A stretch of 64,000 nt of DNA from Apium graveolens (GCF_009905375.1 NC_133650.1:290148423-290212422), one strand, 5' to 3'; shown: positions 10,049-21,966, counted from the stretch's first letter. Notes: generated by a model not told the origin, from the sequence alone. Translations and numbers: made by a program.

Positions 10049-10078
<30 letters not shown>
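10049..10078. repeat. (TA)n microsatellite, about 15 units
   Basis: This pure TA run within the hAT-like element directly abuts the MITE that starts with TAGGGG. Confidence 0.95.
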
Positions 10079-10081
<3 letters not shown>

Positions 10082-10405
10082 GGCTACTCCCATAGAAACC
10101 AATTTAGAATGGAAACTAGAAACCAAATAATTTTTTTTTTAAAATTAATTCGAAATATAACACATATGGTATGCAAATCGATCGTTGAGAGATGTAGAAA
10201 AATACAGTGAAATCGGGTTTAAAAAAATACGGTTTAACGAGAAATATCAAATTAAAAACGGGGGGAAAACTGAAATTGGGTGTGGGAGGGTGCAGGGTAG
10301 TTGGGTGGTGTGATTTAGGGGGACCATTAGATTGAGTAGATCTAATGACTTAGATTAGTTCTAAGTTTCTATTTTAATTTTAGTTTGTATTTGATCAATC
10401 CCCTA
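10077..10405. mobile_element. MITE inserted in a TA microsatellite
   Basis: The ends read TAGGGG...CCCCTA. Subterminal stretches such as AGAAACCAATTTAGAATGG on the left are loosely echoed, inverted, by the right end. The left flank is (TA)n and the right flank TATATTTATATA, as for MITEs that target TA repeats. It has no coding capacity. Confidence 0.6.
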
Positions 10406-11261
10406 TATATTTATATATCATAAAATATTTAATTATTTTAATAAAATATACTACATATTATATAATAGAAGATTGATTTGCCAGGAGCAGTAGTAATTGT
10501 TGTAGCATTTCTAGTCTCCGGCTCTATTTACACCGGTTGTTTGTAGGGTTAAATATCAAAGTGGTCACTCAACTGAAAGTCATATACCAGTTTCATTATC
10601 AAATTTAGCGGGGTATCATTTGAATCACTAAATTAATAATAAATATCAAATGAATACCTCAAAATATGTGCTTGATAATTAAAAATTATTTTTATGAAAT
10701 TCTATACATTTTTCTTGAAACCTATTACAACCAAATTAAAATGTATGAATTCTAGTATTTTCGATAATATAGTGAGATTTTTAAAAATTGATCTACTATT
10801 TTTTTTTAATTTTTTAGTTATAATTTTTGTATAAGTTAGTTTTCCGGTCTTCTTTGTTGTCGTGCACTTCTCAGATTTCGTTTATTAATTAAAAGAATAA
10901 TTATAAAAGGAAAAGATTGAACTTGGAAAGAAGGAAATTATGTGCAGTGTGAAATTAAAAATAAAAAATATATAATTATAAACGGATCGGAAATCCAATC
11001 CAAAAATCCGTGATCTAAGCTGTAAAAAATTCAGGTAAAATCCGATTCGAATCCGGTAAAATTAGATGGATCGGGATATGGATCAAGTTCGATCCAATCC
11101 GGATCCGATCCATTAAGAACCCTAATAAATATCCATATTTGCTCCCACAAGTTTTAAAACATCAGAAAAAAGAACAACAAAATCGGCCTGATAAGTTTCA
11201 GTGATCATCAATCTTTCAGAATATCGAATTCATTCTTTTAAATCTTTGGATTCAGTAAATC

Positions 11262-11338
11262 ATCTAAAGAATGTTCTTCAGATTTGGAAGATTTATGAAA
11301 AATAATCTAAAGAATGTTCTTCAGATTTGGAAGATTTA
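11262..11338 (+). repeat. 34-bp direct repeat, two copies
   Basis: Two identical copies beginning ATCTAAAGAATGTTCTTCAG are spaced 43 bp start to start, a simple recent local duplication. Confidence 0.9.
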
Positions 11339-11502
11339 GTCGTGTATGAAATCAAAAATGGATCTCAATATAAAATCTCGAAAAACAGGGGCACGAAGTT
11401 ATCAAATACTATTATTACAAGAACGCATTTATAATTTCCTCCGCTACTCTAGCTGACTTAATAGCATTTTGAACATATATAGTGCTAGATGCTCTTTGGG
11501 CA

Positions 11503-11847
11503 TGTTTGGCTACAAAAAATAAGTTACTTATTTGCTTATAAGTCAATAAGTAATGAGTGCTTGTCGATCTAGTTTATAAGTCAAATTTATAATTTATTAG
11601 CTGATAAGTTGAATGTTAGCGGCGGCGTACTTTTTCTAAACTTAATTTGATTTTTCGTTTTTTCATTAAATTTTATTTTAAAATTTATGTTTTTAGATGT
11701 CATTCTAATTTAAAATTTATAAATTAAGATAATTATATTTTTAACCAATACTTATTTAACTTATAACTTACCATATACTTATCACTTATAAGTTTCCTAT
11801 TTATTTATAAGTTATAAGTTATTTATTTTAAAATTTCCGAAACCACG
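11503..11847. mobile_element. TTATAAGT-rich MITE, copy A
   Basis: The ends are related inverted sequences (GTTTGGCTACAAAAAATAAG versus GTTTCGGAAATTTTAAAATA). The interior carries the core GCTGATAAGTTGAATGTTAG, shared with copies at 12008-12406 and 51904-53299. It is noncoding. Confidence 0.6.
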
Positions 11848-12007
11848 CTTTATATCCATGCTATGTTCTTGAAATTGGGCAGTTTGCTTTAAGATCTTGA
11901 TGCCCGGGTCTTTGGGTCTTTGAATAGCTTTACTTGACACTTTTTGTATTTCTTATTAGCTGCTCTCAGTTGTCCCTTTCACATATTTGTCGAATGATAT
12001 ACATGAT

Positions 12008-12406
12008 CTGTTTGGCGAATAACTTATAAGTCACTTTTGTTTATAAGTTGTAACAATTTATCTATCCGTGTTTGTTTACCTAATTTATAAGTTAAATTTA
12101 TAATTTATAAGCTGATAAGTTAAATGTTAATAACGACGTACTTCTTTTTCAACTTATTTTGATTTTTCGCTGATTTAATAACCTCATTTTTAAAATATAT
12201 TTTTTTAATATAAATATAACTTAAAATACAAGAATTAAATAAATATATTTAATAATTAAGTATTTTAGTTTATTTAAAAAAAATTCTGAATTATAAATAA
12301 AATTCTCCAAATACTTATTTAACTTATAATTATTTTTTTACTTATTACTTATCATTTATTTATTCATTTTAAATTATAAATTACTTATTTTAAAATTTAT
12401 CAAACA
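12008..12406. mobile_element. TTATAAGT-rich MITE, copy B
   Basis: The inverted ends begin TGTTTGGCGAATAAC and TGTTTGATAAATTTT. The core GCTGATAAGTTAAATGTTAA followed by a CGACGTACTT-like motif matches copies A and C. Confidence 0.6.
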
Positions 12407-13281
12407 TATATGCATGTTTGGGCGCACACATAAGTGGGCATAATGAACAAAGCACCATTTGTTATGTTCTTGATCTGTTTGGCAATTGTTTTGAATGGGG
12501 CAATTTTGAATTTATATGACAATAAATCGAAAGTTGGTGGGCTCATCCGAAACCACATCGATCAAACAATTCTAGCAGGCAGTATTATAAAAATTAAAAT
12601 AAATTATTATAGTTGATTTGAAAATTCAATAATAAATTAATTTATTCGGCTAAGTTCTTCCAAAAATATTTTAACTTAGAATATTTCAATTATATTTGAT
12701 TTTATTTTTTCAGCCTAAATCAATAGTATAATTTATTTTCGTCAAGATAAATAGAGTATGTTAAATAATTTTATCCCGAGGTCAATATCCTTGACTTTAA
12801 ATTTTCTCTTTTTTACTTTATATATATGTATTAAGATTATTAATTCATGTAATTTATAATTTATATTTTATTTTTTTTAATAAAAAATTATAACTTATAA
12901 GTTATGATTTACCAAACACACAATCCACTTAAAGTAACTGATATTTAGAATTATCCAAACACTTAAATAATTTATAAGTTACAATATTTATATCACTTAT
13001 GTAACATTTTTCAACTTTAATTCATAAATTACGCATTTTAAGATACCCAAACGTGCCCATAGCCTGCAGGCTGTTCACAGACAGGGGTTTAAGTTGCTTG
13101 GTATTTTAAAAAAGCTTCACATGCAGAAAGGAGCATGGATTCATGATTTTTGGTTATTTTTCTTGGCCAATCTCAAATTTATCAATTGAAAAACACAAAT
13201 AATAAATATAAGATTTTTATAAATTATTATACTTAATAGAGTAACCTGAAACCAAACCCTAATTTTTTTTTCTCTCAACCA

Positions 13282-13978
13282 TAGGGTCGTAAATTGATCC
13301 GAAATATCCGGTATCTTAATTTATATCCGACTTAAAAATATAATACATGTCTCATATCCGTTTTAAATATGATCCAAATCTGGCGTAAAAAATATACCCG
13401 AATAAAATATAATCCCGGATACGAGCATTTATGTACCCGCTCAGATTATGTCTCATATTTTTTTTATAAAATGATCCTACTCGAATATGATTCGTGATCC
13501 GTATTTAGTTAAAACTCGAATATGATTATTGTTTTAACTCATTACATTTCTAAGTAAATATCAATTTATAATTTATTAATATCTTGTATAAATGTATTTA
13601 ATTACTAAATATGATTTACCCACCTTTAAAATGGATAATAGTATGTACTTAATACATCATATATTTAAGTTTTTAATTTGTGATTATTTAGTATACTTAC
13701 AATATTACATCTATTTTAGAAAAAATGATCATTATATAACATAAATTGAAATTATTTTATAATACCGGTGAATCATATTTGACTCAGTGGATCACAAACT
13801 ACCCGGTTAGATAAGGAAAATACGATACTGACTCATATCCAAGTTGGATCCGCACTTCCAATACCCGAGATCGGTTTGTATCCGAATAAAACGATACCGG
13901 ACCCAAATCTGGACACTACGAAAATTAAATGATCTGAGACTTGAGCAAAGGGGTACCCGCGATCATTTTACACCCCTA
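13282..13978. mobile_element. Second nonautonomous hAT-like element
   Basis: The ends TAGGGTCGTAAATTGATCCG and (inverted) TAGGGGTGTAAAATGATCGC form imperfect terminal inverted repeats. Subterminal TATCCG/GATCC words resemble the element at 9894. I cannot see a clear 8-bp target duplication. It is noncoding. Confidence 0.55.
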
Positions 13979-15387
13979 TTAGCCCCGCCTCTCTCTTGAA
14001 CACCATAACCGACGGGGCTTTTACCGATTTATCCAGTGAAAAGCCCCAAATCCTTTTATTTGTTTCGTTTGATCTGTTTCTTTCAATAATCTTCCTCTTA
14101 GGTGAAAGATTTCTATCCTTTTGATTATGTTTGGATTTTTTTCTGGATCTACATTATCGGTGCTTTGTGTTGATTTTTTTTTCCAGATTCAAACAGGGCT
14201 TATTGGAGTCGAGAATTTACGGCCGATCTTGTGACTACGATTGTCAGATCTAAGTTTTTTTTTTGATTTTTCATTTATTTCTGTTTGTTTTTATTTCGAT
14301 TTTTGGCTTGTATTTTCATGTTATTTTCTCTCCTCGGTGAGAAGTTTGTTTTTCGCTTCTTAATTTTAAGCGGGGGTCTTGATTCAGTGATGAAATTTTA
14401 TGAAATCGCAGTTCTGGTCGATAGCTCAAATAATAGCTCATTTGGAACATGATGGAGAGGGTACCAATAATTCAACGAGAATGCTTGAAGTGAGTACTTG
14501 TATTTGTATATACATCATCTTTAAAATATCAGTTAAATTTCTTTTCATGAGAACAACTGATTATAATTTATTATTTGTTCGACTCGATCATCGGTGTAGA
14601 TGTCGTATGACTTTTTATTAGCGAAATAACATCTTTGTTCTAAAAATAATGTAATGTACTAAACCTTTATCTTAATACATATATCATTGAAAAAAGAATC
14701 TTAAAAGATTCGATCAATCTTATATTATTTAATTACATAAAAGCTTTTGAACAACTTAGACATGTATAGTTCGAGATCACCAAAATCATATTGTATCTCA
14801 ATGAATTTGGTGAAATCATATTGTATCTCAATGAATTTGGTGAAATCATGTACAACATCGAGAATAAGAGATGAATAAGGAAATAGTATCATTATTGTCA
14901 AGCAACAAAAGAACAGATCTCAAGAAAATTCATTTGGAAATGAATCGTTTGTATTTGACAAGTGCGCTACATTTTTAGGGTCTAGAATAATGTCGCAACT
15001 GATTGCAAGTTATAGGGCTGAGCAAACCATCGAAAAATTTGTCAAAATGAACCGAAATTGGTAAAAACTGATAAAAACTGAGCAGATAAAAACCAAGTCG
15101 AAACTGAAAGCAAAATTTTTAAAAACTGAACCAATTTCATGAGTGTGGTTCCGGTTATTAATCAAAACGGAATCGAAAAAGCCGAACCGAATATATAAAT
15201 AATTAAATAAATATAATATATTATTTATTTATTTAAATATATTTTAAAAAAATTCAAATTAAAAATATATGATATTTTTTTAAGCTGGGCTATGCTAATT
15301 CATTTGGGCATGTTCACTGCCCAAATCTAAGAGTTAGTTAATATTGTTTATCCTCAGTTCCTCCCTGTCCAGGTCCAATACTCATCG
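13979..15387. other. Intergenic region, possible old gene or UTR remnant, mostly unrecognised
   Basis: 13979-14640 has T-rich intron-like stretches around less biased sequence (for example ACGGCCGATCTTGTGAC) but no supported frame. Two tandem copies of a 31-bp unit (AAATCATATTGTATCTCAAT...) lie at about 14785-14848. From 15011 a GGGCTGAGCAAACC start with AACTGA/GAACC words looks like one end of another hAT-type element, with no matching end found. Confidence 0.4.
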
Positions 15388-15601
15388 GGTCAATTTTAAT
15401 TCACGAGCATGGTTTATTCTTTATTCACTAGTACTGCTAAATATGGCATTTCTTTATTTCTAATATCAATAGATATGAATGCATGGAAATCAACGAAACA
15501 CATACATTTCTATCTATTGCTATTAGAAATAAAGAAATGCCATATTTAGGAGTACTAGTGAATAAATAAGAAACCCTAACCGTGAATGAAAATTGACCCA
15601 T
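15388..15601. repeat. Long foldback repeat, arms about 95 bp, loop about 24 bp
   Basis: The left arm (15388-15480, starting GGGTCAATTTTAATTCACG) and right arm (to 15601) are inverted copies. The inner part, around CACTAGTACT...AAATATGGCATTTC, is almost identical; the outer part has several mismatches. It is noncoding and most simply a foldback-type MITE. An RNA of it would form a near-perfect hairpin. Confidence 0.85.
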
Positions 15602-18140
15602 TATAAATATAAATGAGTTTGGATGATATTTGTCTTCACTTGGCCTAGACCCAAAGCCAATCTTTGAGTTAGGACTTTCCTTGTTTGAGACCCAGTGCCA
15701 ACCTTTGGGTTATGACTTTCCCTGGCCGAGACCAATGCCAACCATTCCTAGTCGAAGCCCATTGCCAACCTTTTGGCTAGAACTTTCCCTTTCATGATGG
15801 TCTTTAAAAAATAGCTCTTATATTCCGGGCCCTAGGTTTGGGCGAAAATGTTGATCTTCGGACAGGAAGGCCCAACCTTTGTGCGAGAATAATACTTCTC
15901 GAGCCATACTCTTTAAGTCCAATGTCTTTAATGTTTTTCCTGCCAATAGAGCCCAATCATACCTTGGGGCTAGATCAAAACTTACTGGACTTTTCCCGTG
16001 TAATGCTGAGAGTCTTCTAAAATCTCTTCTGTAAATAAGGCTCATAACCATCCTTTGGGCGGGTTATACCTTTAGGCGGGCTCATCATATTCTCGAGACA
16101 TGAAATTAGGTTACACCTAATTTTGGGTGTAACAAATACTACCTAGTTTCTTGCAACTTTAAGAGTAAAAGAAACTTCTGATAAAAAATTTCATGATGCT
16201 TTGGCGAGCCTGGTTCTCAAGTCCAATATCTATATGCTTTCTTCTACGGTCAAGGCCCTAAGCGGAGTTTTGGGCGAGTTCTCTAGGCTTTGGTAGAGGA
16301 CACTTTTGGGGATGACACAACTTTGATAGAGAACACACCTTTGGTGGAGGATACTACCTTGGAGAACACCTTTTAGTTGAGGATAAATCTTTGGTGGAGA
16401 ACACCTTTGTAAGAGGACAAACCTTTGGTATAGAATACCTTTAGTGGTGGATACCATGCATTAAGTGACACGTCAAACTTGACAGCTAAATTCTTTTATC
16501 ATTCATAAGTGGGTAGGCCCCCAATCTTTGGGCGATGTCTTTTCTCCCATCTGCCGGGCCGGATCCCTAGGTTTAGGTGACATCCATTTTTGGGAATAAC
16601 AACTCTATTTTCTTTCAACAAGTATTTGTAAGAGAAACTAACTTATTCTCTTGACATTTTTCCTTTCCCTTTATCTAAAGAGTGACCGTTCCAAGTATGA
16701 GATAAATATTCCTGAATTTATAGAATTGGGTGAGATTTTCCTTACATATTGTCATTCTTCATTCTTTAATACTAATCTCGGGGGGTGGCACCAGCTCCAC
16801 TAACGATATAAAACAATTCAATAACGGAGAAGTTGATCACTAATGGGCGATGTCGGTTCACTAACGGGCGGCACGTTATGTCACATAAACTTGTTCAGAA
16901 TTATTACTCTTCAATGTTGACTACTTGAACTTGGCCTTTGGCACAAAAGAGATTCCGTTAAAATGAAGGCATCGTTAAAAAAAGGTTGGCAGATTTAGAT
17001 ATTTTTTTACTTCTTCTATGGGTATTTTTTTGGAGTTTGAACCAATTATTTTAGGGAAATACCTCATAGCTAGGCCTAATGGGCGATGGAACTAAAAGAA
17101 TTAGATAACTTTTTTTGAAACATGAGGCTTTTCTAATAAGGCGGTCGCTGATAAGTGGGAGATACACTTAGTTGCTAGAAAGGCACAACTTATCATCTTC
17201 AATTTTTCATTGTAGCATCCAATATCATTCCTTACACGTATTATGTATTAGGATCTAAAGGGCGAATCCTCATAATAGAGGGCAAGGTCGTTGATAAGCC
17301 CACTACTTCATGTCTTGTTAACTATCTCAGGTATAACCACATTCTCTCAATCTCGTGAATAATGAACTATAAAGGGTCTAACCTTCTTTGAAGAGGGTAG
17401 GTAGCCGGTACTTCTATAATTTTCTCCGACTTAGGATACTAATCATGAGCGAGGCTCATATCTCGATGGTCTTCAAAATAGAATCATTCTTTAAGAATCT
17501 TCAAAGCATAAATACCCCCGAGGGCCTTTTTCAAGAGATAATATCCTTCTTTTCATGAGTTATCCAAATAATAACGTCCTATTTTGGAAGAGGTCTTCCA
17601 AATAAAACCCCTTTGAGAGAAGGTCTTCAACATATGACATCTCAATTTAGAGGAATTATCACATTTCTTTAGAGGATGTCTTCCAAATAACACCTCCATT
17701 TATAGGAGGTCTTTAACATATGTCATTTTCCTTTAGATGAGGTTTTCTCCAAATAACACCCACATTTACATGAGGTCTTAAAACTAAGCATATTTTTAAG
17801 CAAAACTTTATACCTTCATAAAAGCAAGTCAAACAATTTTAAGGCAAATTCAAGAGCTTTGGGCGATCTCTCCGGGTGAGCTCTCAAACAAAGGGAGAGA
17901 TTTGGCCTCTCCACGGTGACAACTTTCAGGAGACCTTTCAAGCTGATGGGGAGCTTCGAGCGAGCTCTTCACTAGAGGACAGTTTCAGACGAATTCTTTT
18001 ACAGAGGGGTGACTTCCTTATGCTAAAGCTTTAGGCGAATTCTCATGCATGGTAAAAGCTTTGGGCGAACTCTCCGATATAAACAGAGGCTTGGGGGAGC
18101 TCTCCAACAAGTTTTAAAACACATGATTCTTTCATACATG
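15602..18140. repeat. Field of degenerate short tandem repeats, no genes
   Basis: Successive sub-blocks each have their own decayed repeat. About 15650-15800 has units of roughly 45 bp around GCCAACCTTTGGG...GACTTTCC. About 16280-16450 has units of roughly 24 bp around CTTTGGTGGAGAACACC. About 17560-17780 has units of roughly 55 bp around GAGGTCTTCCAAATAACACC. About 17850-18110 has units around AGCTTTGGGCGAGCTCTC. The word GGGCGA recurs through most of the tract. No supported reading frame. It could be the noncoding interior of a large retroelement ending in the LTR at 18571. Confidence 0.6.
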
Positions 18141-18510
18141 TCACATCTCACGTAGAGGCATCTCATGAAGATGCATCTCATGTAGTGGCATCTCACAAAG
18201 AGGCATCTCATGAAGAGGCATCTCACGTAGAGGCATCTCACGAAGAGGCATCTCACGAAGAGGCATCTCACATAGAGGCATCTCACATAGAGGCATCGCA
18301 CATAGAGGCATCTCACATAGAGGCATCTCATGAAGAGGCATCTCATGTAGAGGCATCTCACGAAGAGGCATCTCACCTAGAGGCATATCACAAAGAGGCA
18401 TCTCATGTAGATGCATCTCACTTAGAGGTATCTCACGGAGAGGCATCTCACATAGAGGCATCTCACATAGAGGCATCTAACGAAGAGCCATCTCATGTAG
18501 AGGTATCCTT
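18141..18510. repeat. Minisatellite of about 25 copies of a 15-bp unit
   Basis: The unit is GAGGCATCTCACRTA with variation mainly at the three bases after TCTCA. Because 15 is divisible by 3, every frame without a stop in one unit stays open. That yields spurious long frames on both strands (an EASH(x) repeat on plus, MPLCE or RCLYV-type repeats on minus). Confidence 0.95.
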
Positions 18511-18570
18511 CCTATCCTCATGCTTAGAGGTCTTCAAATAAATTAAGAATAAACCTATTCCCAAAAGGGA

Positions 18571-20013
18571 TGATAATTGGATTTTATATCTACTTGGAAC
18601 GCTTCATTACAGGCTTAAGTTGGTGTTTTGGACTCAAGTTATTGGTATTTTTGATGTGTTTTTGTGTAAATGCATTGTAGGCATTAGTTGGATGAAGAAA
18701 TGAGCTTTTTAATGAAATATGCTGAAAAGAAATCAGAATTGGAAGCCTAGGCCATTCTCAAGTTGAAGATAATCTCAATAGCTTCGCGTGGACTGTTGAA
18801 TCATCAAATTCAGATGAACAGAGCTCAAGTTATGGCAAAAAGAAGAAAATGCAGTCAAGGAGCTAGAAGCCCCGTGCGCCCACGCAGCACTACCGTGCGT
18901 CCGTGCCCAGATGCAGCCAAGCCGCACGCCCACGCCACTATTCCGTGCGCCCGCGCCCATCTTCTATAGCAGAATCCTGTTTTGAGTCTGATTTGAAGAT
19001 TTAGCGAGCCCAGATCGTCCAGAAGCCTATATAAACCAATAAAAAGTTGTTTTAAGAACAAGGAGACAAGGGAGAACATTGAGAAGACCTAGAGAGCACA
19101 AGACGGCTACGGAGAAGAAGACTTTGGAATTCTTTAATAAAGTCGATACTTTGGATGCTTGTTTTCGATTTGTCTTTGAACCCTAAAACTCTTATATTTT
19201 TTCATCATGTTTTCATAGGAATCTATGGTGACGATGAGTTCGATTATGAACTAATCATTGTCATGGGGTTCTAACGGATTTATTTATGGATTTGAATAGT
19301 TAATTGTTCTAATTCTTTAGTGTGTGGTGAATTATGATTTCCTAGTTTGGTTGTGCTTATTCTTCTTTGATGTGTAACTAACATCTAAGATTGTTTGTTA
19401 ATCTCTATTGAAGCGACAATGAATATAGAGATTTAGAACTTGCCATGCAAATATAGGTTTATGTATGAATTGACATACATAATTCGTGGGTAATTTTAAC
19501 CATCTTATTCACCCTATATAATCACGATAGATAACTTTCCCTTAAACCATTATGTTTTCAATCTTTATAGACATATAGGGACTAAGCATAATAGGTGTCT
19601 ATTCAACTTCTATCTTAATTGTGGATGTTTGATAGTAGGGTATACGTATAATGAAAGTTAGCGTATACTAGTTTCGTGTTACTAGATTAGTTTTCATCAC
19701 CATCACATGTTAAGGTTAAAGAACATAACTTTGCATGAAGTATTTAATGAAGTTAGAATCCCATGTTTATTCTCATATAAGTAATTAAATCTTAATTCTC
19801 TTAGTTAATGTTATTTAGTATAATCTCTTAGTTAAATTAAAAATCAAATTGTTATTTGTCTTAGCAGTGAGTGATAATCATACATTGTTGCATAGGTGCA
19901 TAATCTGAACTTAACCTAAACCAGTCCATGTGGGAACAAACTTGACTTATATCTTATACTACTTGTGATCATGTACGCTTGCGTGTATTTTCGCGTTTGA
20001 TTTACAACGAACA
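18571..20013 (+). repeat. Athila-type gypsy LTR, plus orientation (about 1443 bp), probably solo or 3' LTR
   Basis: It starts TGATAATTGGATTTTATATC and ends near CGAACA. It aligns along its length, by eye, with the reverse complement of 21967-23392: similar start, the CATCGTCACCAT-type block, GCTTGCGTGTATTTT-type end, and a GC-rich CCCGTGCGCCCACGC-like stretch near 18870-18960 at the equivalent place. A purine-rich AAAAGGGA precedes it. Flanking AGGGA/GGGGA agree 4 of 5, compatible with a solo LTR. No primer site follows, so it is not a 5' LTR. Confidence 0.7.
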
Positions 20014-20613
20014 GGGGACCAATATCAATCCTATAACGTTACCAAAGTTCCGGGAGTACGGCTCACCAGAGTATTCCTGAGATGGTCGGAAGTACGAGTC
20101 AAAACAGTAAGGTGGGCGACGTTCTATGCGGAAGAGTAGTAAAAAATTGATACCACAACGATACTAAGGCATCCGAAAGTACGCACTACAGAACAAGTTG
20201 GAATGTCACACGCCTCAGGATATAGGCTTATGAAAATATGCATATATCCTCATTTGGACGAGGTATTCTACAATTAACATAATCTTATGTTAATTGTAGA
20301 ATACCTCTTCCAAATGTAGTGTGGCCAATCCATATATCCTGTATTCTAAAATTGTATCCTCATTTTAGAAATCTTGTATTCTAAAATTGCAGTGTGGTTT
20401 ACGCATGTTAAGCATGGGGGTTTTCAGCAGGCAGTGCCTGGAGGTTCTGCAACTGCAAAGTCAAAGGTTATATATGTATATTGCTTCTTTTATGATTGCT
20501 TTCCTACTATTAGAAAGATTTTTGTTTGCAGGAAGCATGGACAAAAGGGTCCAGTAGGGGTTGCTATCCCCCAAAAGAAAATTTTAATTTTCGTAACTTA
20601 TATATATGGTAAC
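20014..20613. other. Unassigned spacer containing a hairpin
   Basis: No gene is seen. 20251-20316 is a near-perfect inverted repeat, listed separately, and related words (TGTATTCTAAAATTG) repeat at 20340-20390, suggesting a small MITE. Confidence 0.5.
20251..20316. repeat. Tight hairpin: 32-bp arms, 2-bp loop, one mismatch
   Basis: CATTTGGACGAGGTATTCTA... on the left pairs with ...TAGAATACCTCTTCCAAATG on the right, separated only by TC. It is noncoding. The nearly absent loop fits a MITE core or palindromic duplication better than a microRNA precursor. Confidence 0.9.
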
Positions 20614-21914
20614 TGTTAGGTCCAAAAGGTATATACAGAGGGGGAGTGAATGTATGTTCTTCGTTTTTACTCTAAAATGCAGCGGATATTGAAACTTTAA
20701 AATAAAATAAACAAACACAAGAAATTTCACGGAATAATTCTTGTATTAAGAAATGAAATCACAAGGGGTTGCTTACACCTTTGAACAAATATTCAAAGTT
20801 ACAAAAAGATAAAGCCAATATAAATTATAGCCTATCAAATCTATGGCTTGTATCTATCACTCAACAAACCTATAACTCTTATCAAATGATTAATAATACA
20901 ATCAAAGAAGCTATACATGATGAGTGTGTCTAATGTGTAAGTCTTTAAATGGTGAGTAAATAATTGGGCATGACCTCTCCTTGTAAAATCAAGCTTTTTA
21001 GATGCTAAGAATATTTTGTAAGAGTTTCGCAATATTTAACTAAAGAGAGATACAATTTCAGTCTGAATCTTTTGATTATATGGGATGGTAGGTAGGTGAG
21101 AGAGAATAATGCATACGTGGCTCAATATTAGCCTAGTATTTTGAATTGGCAACTTGAAAATGTATGACAGCTTGCTCCTGTGGTGTATCATGACTTGCAC
21201 CAAGAATATCTTTCCACACTTGAGACTGCTCACTTGCGCCAACAAGACAATTTCTTGCCTTAGAATTAATGTCACTTGCGCCATATAGCTTTTAGAAGTA
21301 GTTTGCCTTAGAAAAATAACAAGTTGCACCTCCTAGCTTGTACGAGATACCTCACTTGCTCTTGGATGATCTTAGGAACAATTCCTTACCTATATTTTAT
21401 AGGAAGTTGCACCATCAAGAGCTTTAGAATGCTCCATTTGCGCCTCCTTGTAGCTAGGGAATGCATTTGCGTTGAAAACTCTTCTAACTTGTGCCTATAA
21501 TCTCTTTAAAGACACCACTGGCGACTGCAGGTACTCTTGAGGCTCTACTAGCGACTACAAGGGCCTAGAAGGAGGTTGTTGCCTTAGAAAAATTCATACA
21601 ATACCCATAAAACCTCCCACTGGCACTTAGAGCAATATCTATGCACTTCTGAGATAGTTTTTGCTCGAGTTTCTTTCTGATCCTACTAGGGTCAAGACCA
21701 ACTCTAATACTTAGATTTTAAGCTTTACTTCAATGTTCTTGCTTCTAATAAGTAATAGAGTGGCCATGGTGACTCCGACTACAAGGTAGTGTCACTTTGA
21801 CTTAGTTCCTTTAAAACACTATAATCCTTAAGTTGTCCCGTCTTCAAGTCTTCTCTCCGAGTCTTCGTAGAAACCATATAACCTGCATACCCATATACGA
21901 ATACTCACTTAACA
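20614..21914 (-). repeat. Probable solo copia LTR, minus orientation
   Basis: The left end TGTTAGGTCCAAAAGG reads on the minus strand as the usual copia LTR finish (...CACTCCCCCTCTG...GGACCTAACA). The right end is placed at ...CACTTAACA on the TG...CA rule, with less certainty. The interior has repeated CACTTGCGCC/AGTTGCACC words over about 21190-21480. No primer site or coding sequence flanks it, and I could not confirm a target duplication. Confidence 0.5.
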
Positions 21915-21966
21915 ATATTCTTAATGATAGTACTTGGTTTCCTTTCATGAATTACTGACGCTTAGT

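Larger units (their letters stand above)
9894..11124. mobile_element. Nonautonomous hAT-like DNA transposon
   Basis: The left end TAGGGCCGTCAATGGATCGG is matched by the reverse complement of the right end (TAGGGTTCTTAATGGATCGG). Both are followed by subterminal GGATCCG/GATCCGATCC repeats. TAGGG termini and these repeats suit hAT elements. The flanking octamers ATGCAGAT and ATAAATAT agree only 5 of 8, so the target duplication is weak. There is no transposase. It contains a TA microsatellite with a further MITE. Confidence 0.6.
11125..13281. other. AT-rich intergenic block made of MITE copies
   Basis: No coding region is supported. It holds a 34-bp direct repeat (11262-11295 and 11305-11338) and two related MITEs listed separately. 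A further stretch rich in CTTATAAGTT lies at about 12415-13060, with GTTTGGG-type ends (GCATGTTTGGGCG and, inverted, CACGTTTGGGTA), perhaps another such element. Confidence 0.55.

Noticed and set aside
12434..12616. 60-codon ORF with a hydrophobic start (MGIMNKAPFVMFLICLAIVL)
   Set aside because: It looks like a signal peptide, but lies within MITE-derived AT-rich DNA, has no conserved body and no promoter evidence; chance is likely.
14400..14621. Possible small gene after T-rich intron-like sequence
   Set aside because: The frame has no recognisable content and is interrupted in other readings; I kept it only as an unassigned intergenic note.
18141..18510. CRISPR-like array
   Set aside because: The 15-bp units are directly adjacent with no unique spacers, and the sequence is from a plant.
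18023..18541. Long frames of 111-118 codons on both strands over the minisatellite
   Set aside because: They are forced open by a 15-bp period and encode only a simple pentapeptide repeat; no start context, codon bias or homologue supports a gene.
20251..20316. MicroRNA precursor
   Set aside because: The 2-bp loop and symmetric arms do not suit plant precursors; without small-RNA data a MITE palindrome is simpler.
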